NCBI RefSeq assembly: GCF_900095735.1
Contig: NZ_FNLO01000012.1
Coordinates: 141,062-205,061 of the forward strand
Length of the DNA: 64,000 nt
From: Chitinasiproducens palmae
GTDB lineage: Bacteria; Pseudomonadota; Gammaproteobacteria; Burkholderiales; Burkholderiaceae
Direction of reading: 5' to 3'
Below the pieces are notes generated by a model. That model was not told the DNA's origin. It saw only the letters and a list, made by a program, of their open reading frames with translations, and searched no databases. The translations under genes and the position numbers were made by a program. Of this stretch, positions 17,070-25,138 are shown in pieces. Positions within the stretch are counted from its first letter, which is position 1. The number at the start of each line of letters is the position of its first letter.

Positions 17070-18554
17070 ATGACGTCCCAACGCACAGGGTCAAGAAAGC
17101 CGAAGATGACTGGGACATCAAAGACGCTCGTCGCGTCGCTGGCCGCCGCGCGCGACGGCGGCACGCCGCTCCATCTGCAGATCTACCGGCGTTTTCGAGA
17201 TGCCATCGCGGCTGGCGAACTGCGTCCCGGTGAGCGGGTGCCATCGGTTCGCAGCCTCGCAAGCGAGCTAGGTGTGGCGCGTGGAACAGTCGAAGTCGCG
17301 TATCAACTGCTGGGCAGCGAAGGCTACTTCCTGGCACGCGGCCCGGCCGGCACGGTCGTCTCTCCCCACCTCGCCGCGCCGCCGCAGCAGCCGCAACCGC
17401 AACCGCAGCCCGAACACCCGGCGTGGCGCGACGCGGCGAGCGACGACGTTGCCGCGGCTGCGGCACCGTGGCCGTTCCAGCTCGGCCTGCCCGCGCTCGA
17501 CGCGTTCCCGCGCAAGACATGGACACGACTGGCGAGCCGCGCCGCGCGCAGTCTGGACACCGCCGCGTTGCGTTACCCGGACCCTGCCGGCCTGCCATCG
17601 CTGAGGCATGCCATCGCCGGCTATCTCGGCGTCTCGCGCGGCTTTGCATGCAGCGCCACTCAGGTCTTCGTGACGGCAGGCTACCGTGGCGCTCTGGATT
17701 TGATCTGCCATGCCGTGCTGCGCGGCGGCGATCTCGGGTGGCACGAAGATCCAGGCTATCCGCTGGCAAGCGCGTTCCTGGCGCGGGCGGGAATGCGTCT
17801 GACGCCTGTGCCGGTCGACGACGAGGGCTTGAATGTACAACTCGGCCGGCAACGCGCGGAGCATGCGCGCTTCGCGCTGGTGACGCCGACGCACCAGAGC
17901 CCGACCGGCTGCGCGCTGTCCCTTCGACGCAGGCTGGCGCTGCTGGAGTGGGCGCGCGAGCGCGACGCATGGGTCATCGAGGACGACTACGACAGCGAAT
18001 TCCGGTACAGCGGGCGGCCGTTGCCGGCGTTACGCAGCCTTGATCGAGACGAGCGCGTGCTTTACGCCGGAACCTTCAGCAAGGTGCTGTTTCCAGGTTT
18101 GCGGTTGGCGTATCTGGTCGCGCCTGCGTCGCTGGTACCACGCTTCGCGCAAGCAGCCCGGCATCTGCCCGGCCCCGGTGCGATCCAGCCGCAGCAGACC
18201 GTCGCGGCATTCATCGAGGACGGCCACTTCGCCCGTCACCTGCGGAAGATGCGCACGCTCTACGCGACGCGCCGCGCGTGGCTCGCCGATGCGTTGACCG
18301 AGACCTTCGGCGCACGAGTGCGGGTGCGTCCGCAAGCCGGCGGCATTCATCTGCTGGTCGATCTGCTCGATCAGCGGCCCGACATCGTACTGGCCGGCGC
18401 GGCGCAGGCGGACGGGCTGGCCGTGCAAGCGCTCGGCGCATGGCAGTGTGCCGCCGCCCCAGGCGGACTGTTGCTCGGCTTCGCGAATATCGCCAGCCGC
18501 GCCGACGCCACGACGCTGGTGCTGCGCCTGCGCGACGCCTTCGCGCGCGCGTGA
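17070..18554 (+). CDS. MocR/PdxR-like regulator (GntR HTH fused to aminotransferase domain)
   Basis: 494 residues from ATG 17070, or 482 from ATG 17106; neither start has a strong ribosome site. The N-terminal GntR winged helix (about residues 35-105: LHLQIYRRFRDAIAAGELRPGERVPSVRSLA) is joined by a Gln/Pro-rich linker to a class I aminotransferase-like domain. PLP-site features are VTPTHQSPTGCALS, WVIEDDYDSEFRY and YAGTFSKVLFPGLRL with the Schiff-base Lys. MocR proteins use PLP or an amino compound as effector. The divergent AhpD-like gene is the likely target. Confidence 0.85.
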   Translation: MTSQRTGSRKPKMTGTSKTLVASLAAARDGGTPLHLQIYRRFRDAIAAGELRPGERVPSVRSLASELGVARGTVEVAYQLLGSEGYFLARGPAGTVVSPHLAAPPQQPQPQPQPEHPAWRDAASDDVAAAAAPWPFQLGLPALDAFPRKTWTRLASRAARSLDTAALRYPDPAGLPSLRHAIAGYLGVSRGFACSATQVFVTAGYRGALDLICHAVLRGGDLGWHEDPGYPLASAFLARAGMRLTPVPVDDEGLNVQLGRQRAEHARFALVTPTHQSPTGCALSLRRRLALLEWARERDAWVIEDDYDSEFRYSGRPLPALRSLDRDERVLYAGTFSKVLFPGLRLAYLVAPASLVPRFAQAARHLPGPGAIQPQQTVAAFIEDGHFARHLRKMRTLYATRRAWLADALTETFGARVRVRPQAGGIHLLVDLLDQRPDIVLAGAAQADGLAVQALGAWQCAAAPGGLLLGFANIASRADATTLVLRLRDAFARA

Positions 18555-18569
18555 CACGACGTCGGGCGA

Positions 18570-19364
18570 CTATCGTGGCGCGGTTGCAGCCACGGACAAG
18601 GCGTCCGGAGCGCGACGCAGCGTGCGCCGCGCGAACATCGCGAAGCTCGCCTTGACCACGCTGGGCTGCAGCAGAAAGTCGTGCGACTCCTTGGCGAGCA
18701 CGGGATCCACCTCCTGCACCGGACCCAGCGTCTCCGCCATCAACTGGTTGCGCGCGGCACGCTCGATCAGTACCGACAGGTAGGCGGTCTCCTCGATCGA
18801 TGAGGTGGCCGCGAGAAAGCCGTGATTGGCCAGCAGGATCGTGCGCCGATCGCCAAGCGCGCCGGAAATGATTTCGCCTTCGTTGTCGGCGATCGGCAGT
18901 CCCGGCCATTCTTTCAGGAACGCGCAGTCGTCCGCGAACGGCGTGGCGTCCATGTGCGCCACGCGCAGCGGGCGGCCCGTCATCGACAAGGTCGAAACAT
19001 AGGGCGGATGCGTGTGGACAATGCATCGCACATCGGGCCGGCGCCGATAGACCCACATGTGGAAGCGGACTGCCGGATTCGGCATGCCGGGGCCGTCGAG
19101 CACCTTCATCGATTCGTCCATGCGAATCACGTGGCGCGGCTCGATTTCGTCGAAGCCAACGGCCATCGGCGTGGTCAGGTAGCTGCCGTCGTCGCAGCGA
19201 ACGCTGATCTGACCGGCAAGCGTCTCGGAATGGCCTTCCAGCGCGAGCATCCGGCACGTCAAGACAACCTTCTCGATGTCGGTCCAGCTGCCGAGATCGA
19301 GGCGATTCGTCATGTCGGCCACGGCGCGGTCGGTGACCGCCTGTTTCACTTCGTCAAGCATCAT
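18570..19364 (-). CDS. Class II aldolase/adducin family protein
   Basis: 264 residues. ATG 19364 (or the adjacent ATG 19361) follows GGAGAGAG. The fold is that of L-fuculose-phosphate aldolase: an N-terminal helix with LALEGHSETLAGQISVR, then the zinc site IVHTHPPYVSTLS (two His) and ILLANHGFLA (third His), with AMAVGFDEIEP-type substrate residues. It overlaps the GST stop by 11 bp, so it is the last gene of an MFS-GST-aldolase operon. The family includes aldolases, epimerases and decarboxylases acting on sugar acids. The substrate is unknown. Confidence 0.85.
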   Translation of the reverse strand: MMLDEVKQAVTDRAVADMTNRLDLGSWTDIEKVVLTCRMLALEGHSETLAGQISVRCDDGSYLTTPMAVGFDEIEPRHVIRMDESMKVLDGPGMPNPAVRFHMWVYRRRPDVRCIVHTHPPYVSTLSMTGRPLRVAHMDATPFADDCAFLKEWPGLPIADNEGEIISGALGDRRTILLANHGFLAATSSIEETAYLSVLIERAARNQLMAETLGPVQEVDPVLAKESHDFLLQPSVVKASFAMFARRTLRRAPDALSVAATAPR

Positions 19365-20019
19365 CTCTCTCCATTGCATTGATCGTGTCGCCTGCCGCTC
19401 GGCCAGTCGCCGGTGGCAGACCGGGCATCGACACATATCCGTCCAGTGCGGCAACGCGCGCGATCCAATGCAGCACGTTGCCAAAATCGTCCAGCGGCAC
19501 GCGGCCTTCGCGCGCCAGCCCAACGTAGGGGAAACAGGCGAGGTCCGCGATCGTCGGGCGTGCCGCCGCCAGCCAGGATCGGCCTGCCAATGCGCCGTCC
19601 AGCACTTGCAGCGCACGCAGTCCCTTCGCCTGGGCCGCGCCAATATCGACGGCCTCGCCAAGCAGATAGTGCACGCGTGCCGGCTGCAGGCTGTTGCCGA
19701 TCTCGTTTGCGGCGAACGACAGCCAGCGCGCCACCTCGCCTGCCTCGAATGGGTCCGCCCCCAACCACTGCGACCCGTAGCGGTGCGCCAGATAGGTCAG
19801 GATCGCCTGGCTGTCGCATACGACATGACCTGCGTCGTCGAAGACGGGGATCTGCCTCGCCGCATTCAAGTGTCCGAACCACGGCGCGTGGTGGGCGCCA
19901 TTCGGCACATCGACCAACTCGCTGCGGTAGTCGAGGGCCAGCATCGACAGGAGCAGGCGAACCTTGTGGCAGTTTCCGGACAGCGGATGATCGTAGAGGA
20001 TGCGTGCGGACCGGTTCAT
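19354..20019 (-). CDS. Glutathione S-transferase family protein
   Basis: 221 residues. The start at 20019 (MNRSARILYDHPLSGNCHKVRLLL) has GGAGGTG 5 bases upstream and overlaps the MFS stop as ATGA; an in-frame ATG at 20046 lacks a ribosome site. The thioredoxin-like N-domain shows Ser in SGNCHK, a likely thiol-activating residue, ARQIPVFDD with the cis-Pro, and VCDSQAILTYLAHRYG with the glutathione gamma-Glu-binding Asp-Ser. The helical C-domain includes RPTIADLACFPYV. The gene is in a three-gene operon, so a glutathione-dependent isomerase or lyase step in a catabolic route is plausible. Confidence 0.85.
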   Translation of the reverse strand: MNRSARILYDHPLSGNCHKVRLLLSMLALDYRSELVDVPNGAHHAPWFGHLNAARQIPVFDDAGHVVCDSQAILTYLAHRYGSQWLGADPFEAGEVARWLSFAANEIGNSLQPARVHYLLGEAVDIGAAQAKGLRALQVLDGALAGRSWLAAARPTIADLACFPYVGLAREGRVPLDDFGNVLHWIARVAALDGYVSMPGLPPATGRAAGDTINAMERDDA

Positions 20020-21326
20020 TCCACCTCCGTGGGTTTCATCAACCATGCGCTCAATGCGCCGATCAGACCAAGGCCGGCGAGATAGATGCCGACCGAGCCG
20101 ATGCCGCCCATCCGGGCCACCAGCGTGGCGTCGATCAGGGGCGCGAGGCCACCACCGAGCGCGGCCGCCACCTGGATGCCGATCGAGATTCCGGAGTAGC
20201 GCAGCTCGGGCGGAAACTGGGCGCTGTACAGGCTCGACTGCGGGCCGAAGATAATCGGATAGTTCAGCGCCAGCGCGACCACGGCGGCGCCGGTGAACGA
20301 TGACAGCGAGCCACTGCCCATCGCATGGAACAACGGCACGGCCATCACGGCCATCAGCAAGGTGCCGATGATGTACAGGCGCCGCGCGCCGATCTTGTCG
20401 CCGATCCAGCCGAACAGCGGAATCGTGAAGATCTGGCAGGCGGAGCCGATCATGATCGCATTCAGGGCGTCGCCACGCGTGAAGCCGAGGTTGCCGATCG
20501 CATAGGAAATCGAGAAAACGACGATCGTATAGACCAGCGTGACTTCAGCCAGCTTGCCGCCGATCGCCAGCAGCAGCGGGCGCTTGTGGTGCGCCAGCAC
20601 GTCCCGCGCGGGCACCGCGGCAATGCGACGTTGCGCCTTGACCGCCGCGAAATCCGGTGTTTCATCGACCTTCAGCCGAATGAAGATGCCGACCACGACC
20701 AACGCCGCGCTGGCGAGGAATGGAATGCGCCAGCCCCAGCTGAGGAAGCTGGCATTCGGCAGCATGTTGACTAGCGCGAAGGCGCCTGTTGCCATCAGGA
20801 TGCCGATCGGCGCGCCTGCTTGCGGCAGGCTGCCAAAAAACGATTTCGCGCGGGGCGGCGCATGTTCGACCGCCATCAGCATCGCGCCACCCAGTTCGCC
20901 GCCAAAGGAGATGCCCTGTCCGATGCGGAGCAGAACCAGCAACACAGCGGCCCAGATGCCGATCGAATCGTAGGTGGGTAGCAGCCCGATCAGCGTCGTA
21001 CACACGCCCATCAGCACGAGGCTGAGAATCAGAATCGATTTGCGCCCGATGCGGTCGCCGAAGTGACCGAAGATCACGCCACCCAGCGGTCGAGCCAGCA
21101 GGCCCGAAGCAAATGCGCTGAACGCCGCCAGGGTGCCGGTCGCCGGATCGAGACTGGGAAAGAACAGCTTGTTGAACACCAGTGCGGCGGCCGTACCGTA
21201 TACCAAAAAATCGAATGCTTCGATGGCCGTCCCCGCCATCGAGGCCGCCGCTACCCTCACCAACTGCCGATCGGCCGGCGCGCCACTGGCGGCCAGGCCG
21301 GGCGCGTCTCGCGCTACGTCGCTCAT
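20016..21326 (-). CDS. MFS transporter, MHS (metabolite:H+ symporter) family
   Basis: 436 residues with about 12 transmembrane segments. The start at 21326 follows CCGGAGAGAAAGCG; an in-frame upstream ATG lies inside the operator region and is unlikely. MHS features include IEAFDFLVYGTAAALVFNKLFFP in TM1, LARPLGGVIFGHFGDRIGRKSILI after TM2 and GQGISFGGELGGAMLM in TM4. These resemble ShiA/ProP-type carriers of organic acids and osmolytes. It heads the operon with the GST and aldolase genes and is divergent from an XRE-cupin regulator. Import of the carboxylate handled by those enzymes is the simplest reading. Confidence 0.85.
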   Translation of the reverse strand: MSDVARDAPGLAASGAPADRQLVRVAAASMAGTAIEAFDFLVYGTAAALVFNKLFFPSLDPATGTLAAFSAFASGLLARPLGGVIFGHFGDRIGRKSILILSLVLMGVCTTLIGLLPTYDSIGIWAAVLLVLLRIGQGISFGGELGGAMLMAVEHAPPRAKSFFGSLPQAGAPIGILMATGAFALVNMLPNASFLSWGWRIPFLASAALVVVGIFIRLKVDETPDFAAVKAQRRIAAVPARDVLAHHKRPLLLAIGGKLAEVTLVYTIVVFSISYAIGNLGFTRGDALNAIMIGSACQIFTIPLFGWIGDKIGARRLYIIGTLLMAVMAVPLFHAMGSGSLSSFTGAAVVALALNYPIIFGPQSSLYSAQFPPELRYSGISIGIQVAAALGGGLAPLIDATLVARMGGIGSVGIYLAGLGLIGALSAWLMKPTEVE

Positions 21327-21403
21327 CGCTTTCTCTCCGGTGGCGGCTGCCGCCGCGTTGTGGATGCCGTGCGTCATCCCGATTTGTCCGACCTTTCGTC
21401 TAG

Positions 21404-21422
21404 TGGACAACTTTGTTGTCCA
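21404..21422. promoter_or_regulatory. Perfect 8-3-8 inverted repeat, candidate XRE-cupin operator
   Basis: TGGACAAC-ttt-GTTGTCCA lies between the divergent MFS operon (start 21326, minus) and the XRE-cupin regulator (start about 21551, plus). A dyad of this length midway between a regulator and its divergent partner is a strong operator candidate. It is followed by AT-rich DNA (21440-21475) that could supply the regulator's promoter. Confidence 0.7.
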
Positions 21423-21550
21423 ACCAGCCGCAGTCTAATCGCTTAAAATTCCTCGCAACAAAGAAAAAAATTAGGCATTTACCCGACCACGGGATGAGGA
21501 GGCCACTTTTGTCGGCAGACAGGCAGACCGCGCCCACTCGCGGTGAAGAG

Positions 21551-22123
21551 ATGGCGCCACCCGAGACAGCGCAACGTCCCGCCGGCGAGGTGGCGCGCGC
21601 AATGCGCTTGCGGCGCGGCCTGACGCTCGATCAGTTGGCGAGCGACGCGGGCCTCTCGAAGGGCCATCTTTCCCGTTTCGAACGGGGCGAAAAGACCGTG
21701 TCATTGGCCGCACTGATGCGCGTCGCGCAAGCGCTCGACACCTCGGTGGCGACGCTGCTGGGCGAGCAGACCGACCGCAGCGTGCTGCACACGGTGCGCA
21801 CCGAGCAACGACACTTCCGTAGCGACGGCGACGGCGGTTATGCATACGCGCCGCTGAGCCGGGCCAACGGTGGCGACGGTCCGACCGCCCTGCTGTTGCG
21901 GTTGACCGCCGATGCCGTCGTGCGCGAAGCGGCCTTCCATCCGGGCGACGAAATCTTCTTCGTTCTGAGTGGCGCAATCGAGATCGAACTGGCGGACCAC
22001 TCGCTGATCCTGCGCGAAGGCGACTATGCTCAGTTTCCCGGATTGGTCAGACATCGGATCCGCAGCGTCGGTGCGGACGCCCAGGTCCTGATCGTGGTCA
22101 CCGGGCACGAGCCGGCCGGTTGA
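21551..22123 (+). CDS. XRE-family regulator with C-terminal cupin domain
   Basis: 190 residues from ATG 21551 (GAAGAG lies close upstream; an in-frame ATG at 21494 would add 19 residues). The HTH_3 domain (about 12-70) reads ARAMRLRRGLTLDQLASDAGLSKGHLSRFERGEKTVSLAALMRVAQAL. The cupin (about 115-185) contains FHPGDEIFFVLSGAIEIELADHSLILREGDYAQFPGLVRHRI. Such proteins sense a small ligand in the cupin and bind inverted repeats. It is divergent from the MFS-GST-aldolase operon and probably represses it through the dyad at 21404-21422. Confidence 0.85.
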   Translation: MAPPETAQRPAGEVARAMRLRRGLTLDQLASDAGLSKGHLSRFERGEKTVSLAALMRVAQALDTSVATLLGEQTDRSVLHTVRTEQRHFRSDGDGGYAYAPLSRANGGDGPTALLLRLTADAVVREAAFHPGDEIFFVLSGAIEIELADHSLILREGDYAQFPGLVRHRIRSVGADAQVLIVVTGHEPAG

Positions 22124-22282
22124 ACGTCAGCCACGGCCTGAGCGGCACGCGACGCGAAGTTGCAGCGGTGCAGTGATGAGGTGACGAAGTGGCGAAGCGA
22201 GAAAGTGACGATTGGGCCGCATTCGTTGTTACGATGACGGCCCTTGCATGCCACGCATACGCAACGCGGAGCGCACACCACG

Positions 22283-22945
22283 ATGTCCTACCTTCTCTAT
22301 TACAGTCCGAGCACCGCGAGCATGCCGGTGCACTGGATGTTGCTTGAACTGGGCGTGCCCTTCGAAGCCAGGCTCATCGACTTCGCCACCGGCGCGCAGC
22401 GTTCGGCAGATTACCTTCGCCTCAATCCCGCGGGGCGCGTGCCGACGCTGGTCGTCGACGGCGTGCCGCGCGGCGAGTCGGCTGCGTTGCTGATGCTGCT
22501 CGCCGAACGCCACCCTGAAGCGGGCCTTGCGCCGGCGCCCGGCAGTGCCGCGCGTCCGGTATGGCTCGAAACGATGGTCTTTCTGGCGAATTCCGTGCTG
22601 CCGGCAATGCGCGGCTGGTTCTACGCCGACAAGGATGGCGACCCGGCCGGCGCCGATGCCGTCAGGGATTTCGCGCGGCGTCAGATCGAATCCGGCATGC
22701 AGCGGCTCGACGACCGCCTGAGCGATGGACGACAGTATTTGCTTGGCGAACAACTGAGCACGGCCGACCTGCTTGCCCTGGTGCTGATGCGCTGGACGCG
22801 CCACATGCCGCGGCCCGCGACTTCCTGGCCGAATCTCGCAATCTACATCAAGCGCTTGCGACAGCGGCCGGCGTTCGTCGAGGTCAACGCGCGCGAGGGA
22901 CTGAGCGACTGGCTGAACGACGACCCCACCGCACCGCCCGCATGA
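22283..22945 (+). CDS. Glutathione S-transferase family protein (second copy)
   Basis: 220 residues starting MSYLLYYSPSTASMPVHWMLLELG, with CGGAG about 12 bases upstream of ATG 22283. The thioredoxin-like domain has LNPAGRVPTLVVDG (cis-Pro) and GESAALLMLLAERHP (Glu-Ser glutathione site); the C-domain has LSTADLLALVLMRW. It is not closely similar to the GST at 19354 and is on the other strand, so this is not a local tandem duplication. It stands alone between the XRE gene and a heptamer repeat. Function beyond glutathione chemistry is unknown. Confidence 0.85.
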   Translation: MSYLLYYSPSTASMPVHWMLLELGVPFEARLIDFATGAQRSADYLRLNPAGRVPTLVVDGVPRGESAALLMLLAERHPEAGLAPAPGSAARPVWLETMVFLANSVLPAMRGWFYADKDGDPAGADAVRDFARRQIESGMQRLDDRLSDGRQYLLGEQLSTADLLALVLMRWTRHMPRPATSWPNLAIYIKRLRQRPAFVEVNAREGLSDWLNDDPTAPPA

Positions 22946-23008
22946 ATTCGCCTGGCATCGACTGAGATGGACGCGGCCGGGCAGCCGGCTGGCAGCCCAA
23001 ACCACCGC

Positions 23009-23073
23009 GCATTACGCATTACGCATTACGCATTACGCATTACGCATTACGCATTACGCATTACGCATTACGC
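23009..23073. repeat. Heptanucleotide tandem repeat, about 9 copies of GCATTAC
   Basis: Nine uninterrupted copies of the 7-bp unit (GCATTAC/ATTACGC) lie between the convergent GST and AraC genes. The unit is more AT-rich than the surroundings. A 7-bp unit shifts frame, but no gene spans it, so effects on coding are unlikely. It would be a variable-number locus. The repeat starts 63 bp after the GST stop and ends 41 bp before the AraC stop. Confidence 0.95.
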
Positions 23074-23113
23074 AGCAAACGGGCTCGCGCAGTCGGTGCA
23101 ACGAGGGCGCAGG

Positions 23114-24064
23114 CTAGGCGGCGCGCCGCTCCCCGCCATGCTCGGCGGAACGCGGGTCGCCGGCGGGTGGGCGGACCGCGGCGGAGAGCGCGTCCCCGCG
23201 CGTGTCGCGCTTCGGCGATGCGCCGAACATACGCGAGTACTCGCGGCTGAATTGGGACGCGCTCTCGTAGCCGACGCCGAACGCCGCCGACTCGACGCTC
23301 ACGCCGTCGGCAATCATGAGCCGGCGCGCTTCCAACAGCCGCAATTGCTTCTGGTATTGCAGCGGCGTCTGGCCGGTCAATGCCTTGAAGCGGCGATGCA
23401 ACACGGACGGGCTCATGCGCGCAACGGCTGCCAGTGCTTCCAGCCGCACGGTTTCAGCGAAGCGTTCCCGCACATGATGAACGGCGGCGATCACGCGTTG
23501 CGATGCGCCTTCGGCGTGACTGATGCGAACGAGCTTGGCGCCGTCCGGCCCGGCCAACAGCCAGTAGCAGATTTCCCGCACGAGCATCGGAAAGAGGATC
23601 GACAGCGCATCCGGCGTATCGAGCAAACGGACCACGCGGATAGCGCAGTCGGTCAGCGGACCCGCGATATCGACCACGAACGCGCTGCGTTCGCTGCCAT
23701 CGTTGGGCATCGGTGGTACCTCCATCTCCTCGATCAAGCTGCGCATGATCGCCAGGTCCAGCTCGATGGCCAGGACCAGGCACGGACTGTCCGGGCTGGC
23801 TTCCACCACGCGCCCGACCGAGGGCGTGGCGACCCCGACCACCAGCGCTTCGCCTGCCCGGTAGACCAGACGTCCCTCCCCGAAGGTCGCCCACTTCGCG
23901 CCCTGCGCGACGATACATATCGAGGGCTTCGAGAACAGATGCGTCGGCGGCTTCGGATGATCCGACCGCAGGATGCCGATCTCCCCGGCCACCGTTCGGA
24001 TCACGCTGACCGCGGGGCGGGACTGCGTATAGCGCATCAGGACCTGCGCCAACGTTTCGGCCAT
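23114..24064 (-). CDS. AraC-family transcriptional regulator (AraC_N + HTH_18)
   Basis: 316 residues from ATG 24064 (TGGAGCACCGTC upstream); a longer in-frame extension to 24268 is Arg/Cys-rich and overlaps the divergent gene. The N-terminal domain (about 20-190) includes LFSKPSICIVAQGAKWATFGEGRLVYRAGEALVVGVATP, typical of the AraC_N type-2 group. The C-terminal double HTH (about 215-305) includes RLEALAAVARMSPSVLHRRFKALTGQTPLQYQKQLRLLEARRLM and VGYESASQFSREYSRMFG. It is divergent from an SDR gene 155 bp away, a common regulator-target arrangement, with phased direct repeats between them. Confidence 0.9.
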   Translation of the reverse strand: MAETLAQVLMRYTQSRPAVSVIRTVAGEIGILRSDHPKPPTHLFSKPSICIVAQGAKWATFGEGRLVYRAGEALVVGVATPSVGRVVEASPDSPCLVLAIELDLAIMRSLIEEMEVPPMPNDGSERSAFVVDIAGPLTDCAIRVVRLLDTPDALSILFPMLVREICYWLLAGPDGAKLVRISHAEGASQRVIAAVHHVRERFAETVRLEALAAVARMSPSVLHRRFKALTGQTPLQYQKQLRLLEARRLMIADGVSVESAAFGVGYESASQFSREYSRMFGASPKRDTRGDALSAAVRPPAGDPRSAEHGGERRAA

Positions 24065-24111
24065 GACGGTGCTCCACTGTGGACTGGCTTTCCGACTATA
24101 AGCGAACGCGC

Positions 24112-24139
24112 GCAAGAATAGGCAAGAATAGGCAAGAAT
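24112..24139 (+). promoter_or_regulatory. Three direct repeats (GCAAGAAT) with 10-bp period, candidate AraC sites
   Basis: Copies begin at 24112, 24122 and 24132; the unit is GCAAGAATAG, with the third copy partial. A 10-bp period places all copies on the same DNA face. They lie between the divergent AraC regulator and the SDR, 81-108 bp before the SDR ATG. Direct repeats are the usual recognition pattern of AraC proteins. Confidence 0.55.
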
Positions 24140-24219
24140 CCGCGCGTTTCGCCCATTCACCGCGATGGCTCGAGGTCGGCAGAATGCCACCTCATACCAG
24201 CCACAGGGAAGCCAACACC

Positions 24220-25005
24220 ATGGAAAACACGCAAGCGCCCGTGTCGCAGATCGCACCCCGGATCGCACTCGTCACCGGGGGCAGCCGCGGCATCGGGCGC
24301 AATACCGTGCTGTGTCTCGCAAAACGCGGCGTTCGCTCGATCTTCACCTATCGCGCCAACCGTGCGGCAGCGGACAACACAGCGGCGCTTGCCGCGCAGG
24401 CCGGTGCCCCAGCGATCGCCCTCCCGCTCGATACCGGCGACGCGAGTACCTTCGACCGCTTTGCAGACAGCGTCCGCGCGGTCCTCGCCCAGACAGGGGC
24501 GGATCGTTTCGATTATCTGGTCAACAACGCCGGCATCGCTTCGACGGCCACACTCGAAAACGGCACGGCGGCAGAACTGGACCGGCAATTCGCCGTGCAT
24601 TTCAAGGGCGTGTTTCTGCTCACGCAAACGCTGCTGCCGTTGATCAACGACGGCGGCCGCATCGTCAACGTGTCGTCGGGGCTTGCCAGAGTCGCGATGA
24701 ACGGCCGCGCGATTTACGGCCCGATGAAGGCGGCGGTCGAGGCGCTGACGCGCTACATGGCGTTGGAACTGGGTGCCCGACGCATCGCGGTGAACGTCGT
24801 GGCACCCGGCGCAATCGCGACGGATTTCAGCGGCGGCGTCGTGCGAGACAATCCGGAGGTGAACAAGTTGGTCGCCTCGCACACGGCCCTGGGTCGCGCG
24901 GGCCTGCCCGAAGACGTCGGCCCGGTGATTGCGGGCCTGCTCTCCGACGAGTTCGGGTGGGTCAATGCGCAGCGTATCGAAGTGGCCGGCGGCATGCAGA
25001 TCTAA
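24220..25005 (+). CDS. Classical short-chain dehydrogenase/reductase
   Basis: 261 residues from ATG 24220 (AGGGAAG upstream). The SDR signature is complete: TGGSRGIG cofactor motif (residues 19-26), DYLVNNAGIA, VNVSSG with the catalytic Ser, and YGPMK with Tyr and Lys; VAPGAIATDF follows. Acidic/basic preference around FTYRANR suggests NADP(H). The gene is divergent from an AraC regulator; homologous pairs often act on aldehydes or ketones. The exact substrate is unknown. It converges on the TonB receptor gene, with a 133-bp gap. Confidence 0.9.
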   Translation: MENTQAPVSQIAPRIALVTGGSRGIGRNTVLCLAKRGVRSIFTYRANRAAADNTAALAAQAGAPAIALPLDTGDASTFDRFADSVRAVLAQTGADRFDYLVNNAGIASTATLENGTAAELDRQFAVHFKGVFLLTQTLLPLINDGGRIVNVSSGLARVAMNGRAIYGPMKAAVEALTRYMALELGARRIAVNVVAPGAIATDFSGGVVRDNPEVNKLVASHTALGRAGLPEDVGPVIAGLLSDEFGWVNAQRIEVAGGMQI

Positions 25006-25138
25006 GCCGCCAGAACGCGCGCCGGGACTGCGGTGCGCCTGTGCCGAACGCGAGCGCTGGAACGAAGCACCCGCGCGTCCCTCGACACAACGCCGCCGGG
25101 CGAGAGCCAGCCTCGCCCGCTCAAGCGCCGCGTTCGTC

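Noticed and set aside
19354..22945. Tandem duplication of GST genes
   Set aside because: The two GSTs differ in sequence and strand and are separated by the MFS and XRE genes, so they are not a recent duplication.
23009..23073. CRISPR-like array
   Set aside because: The units are 7 bp with no spacers; this is a simple tandem repeat.
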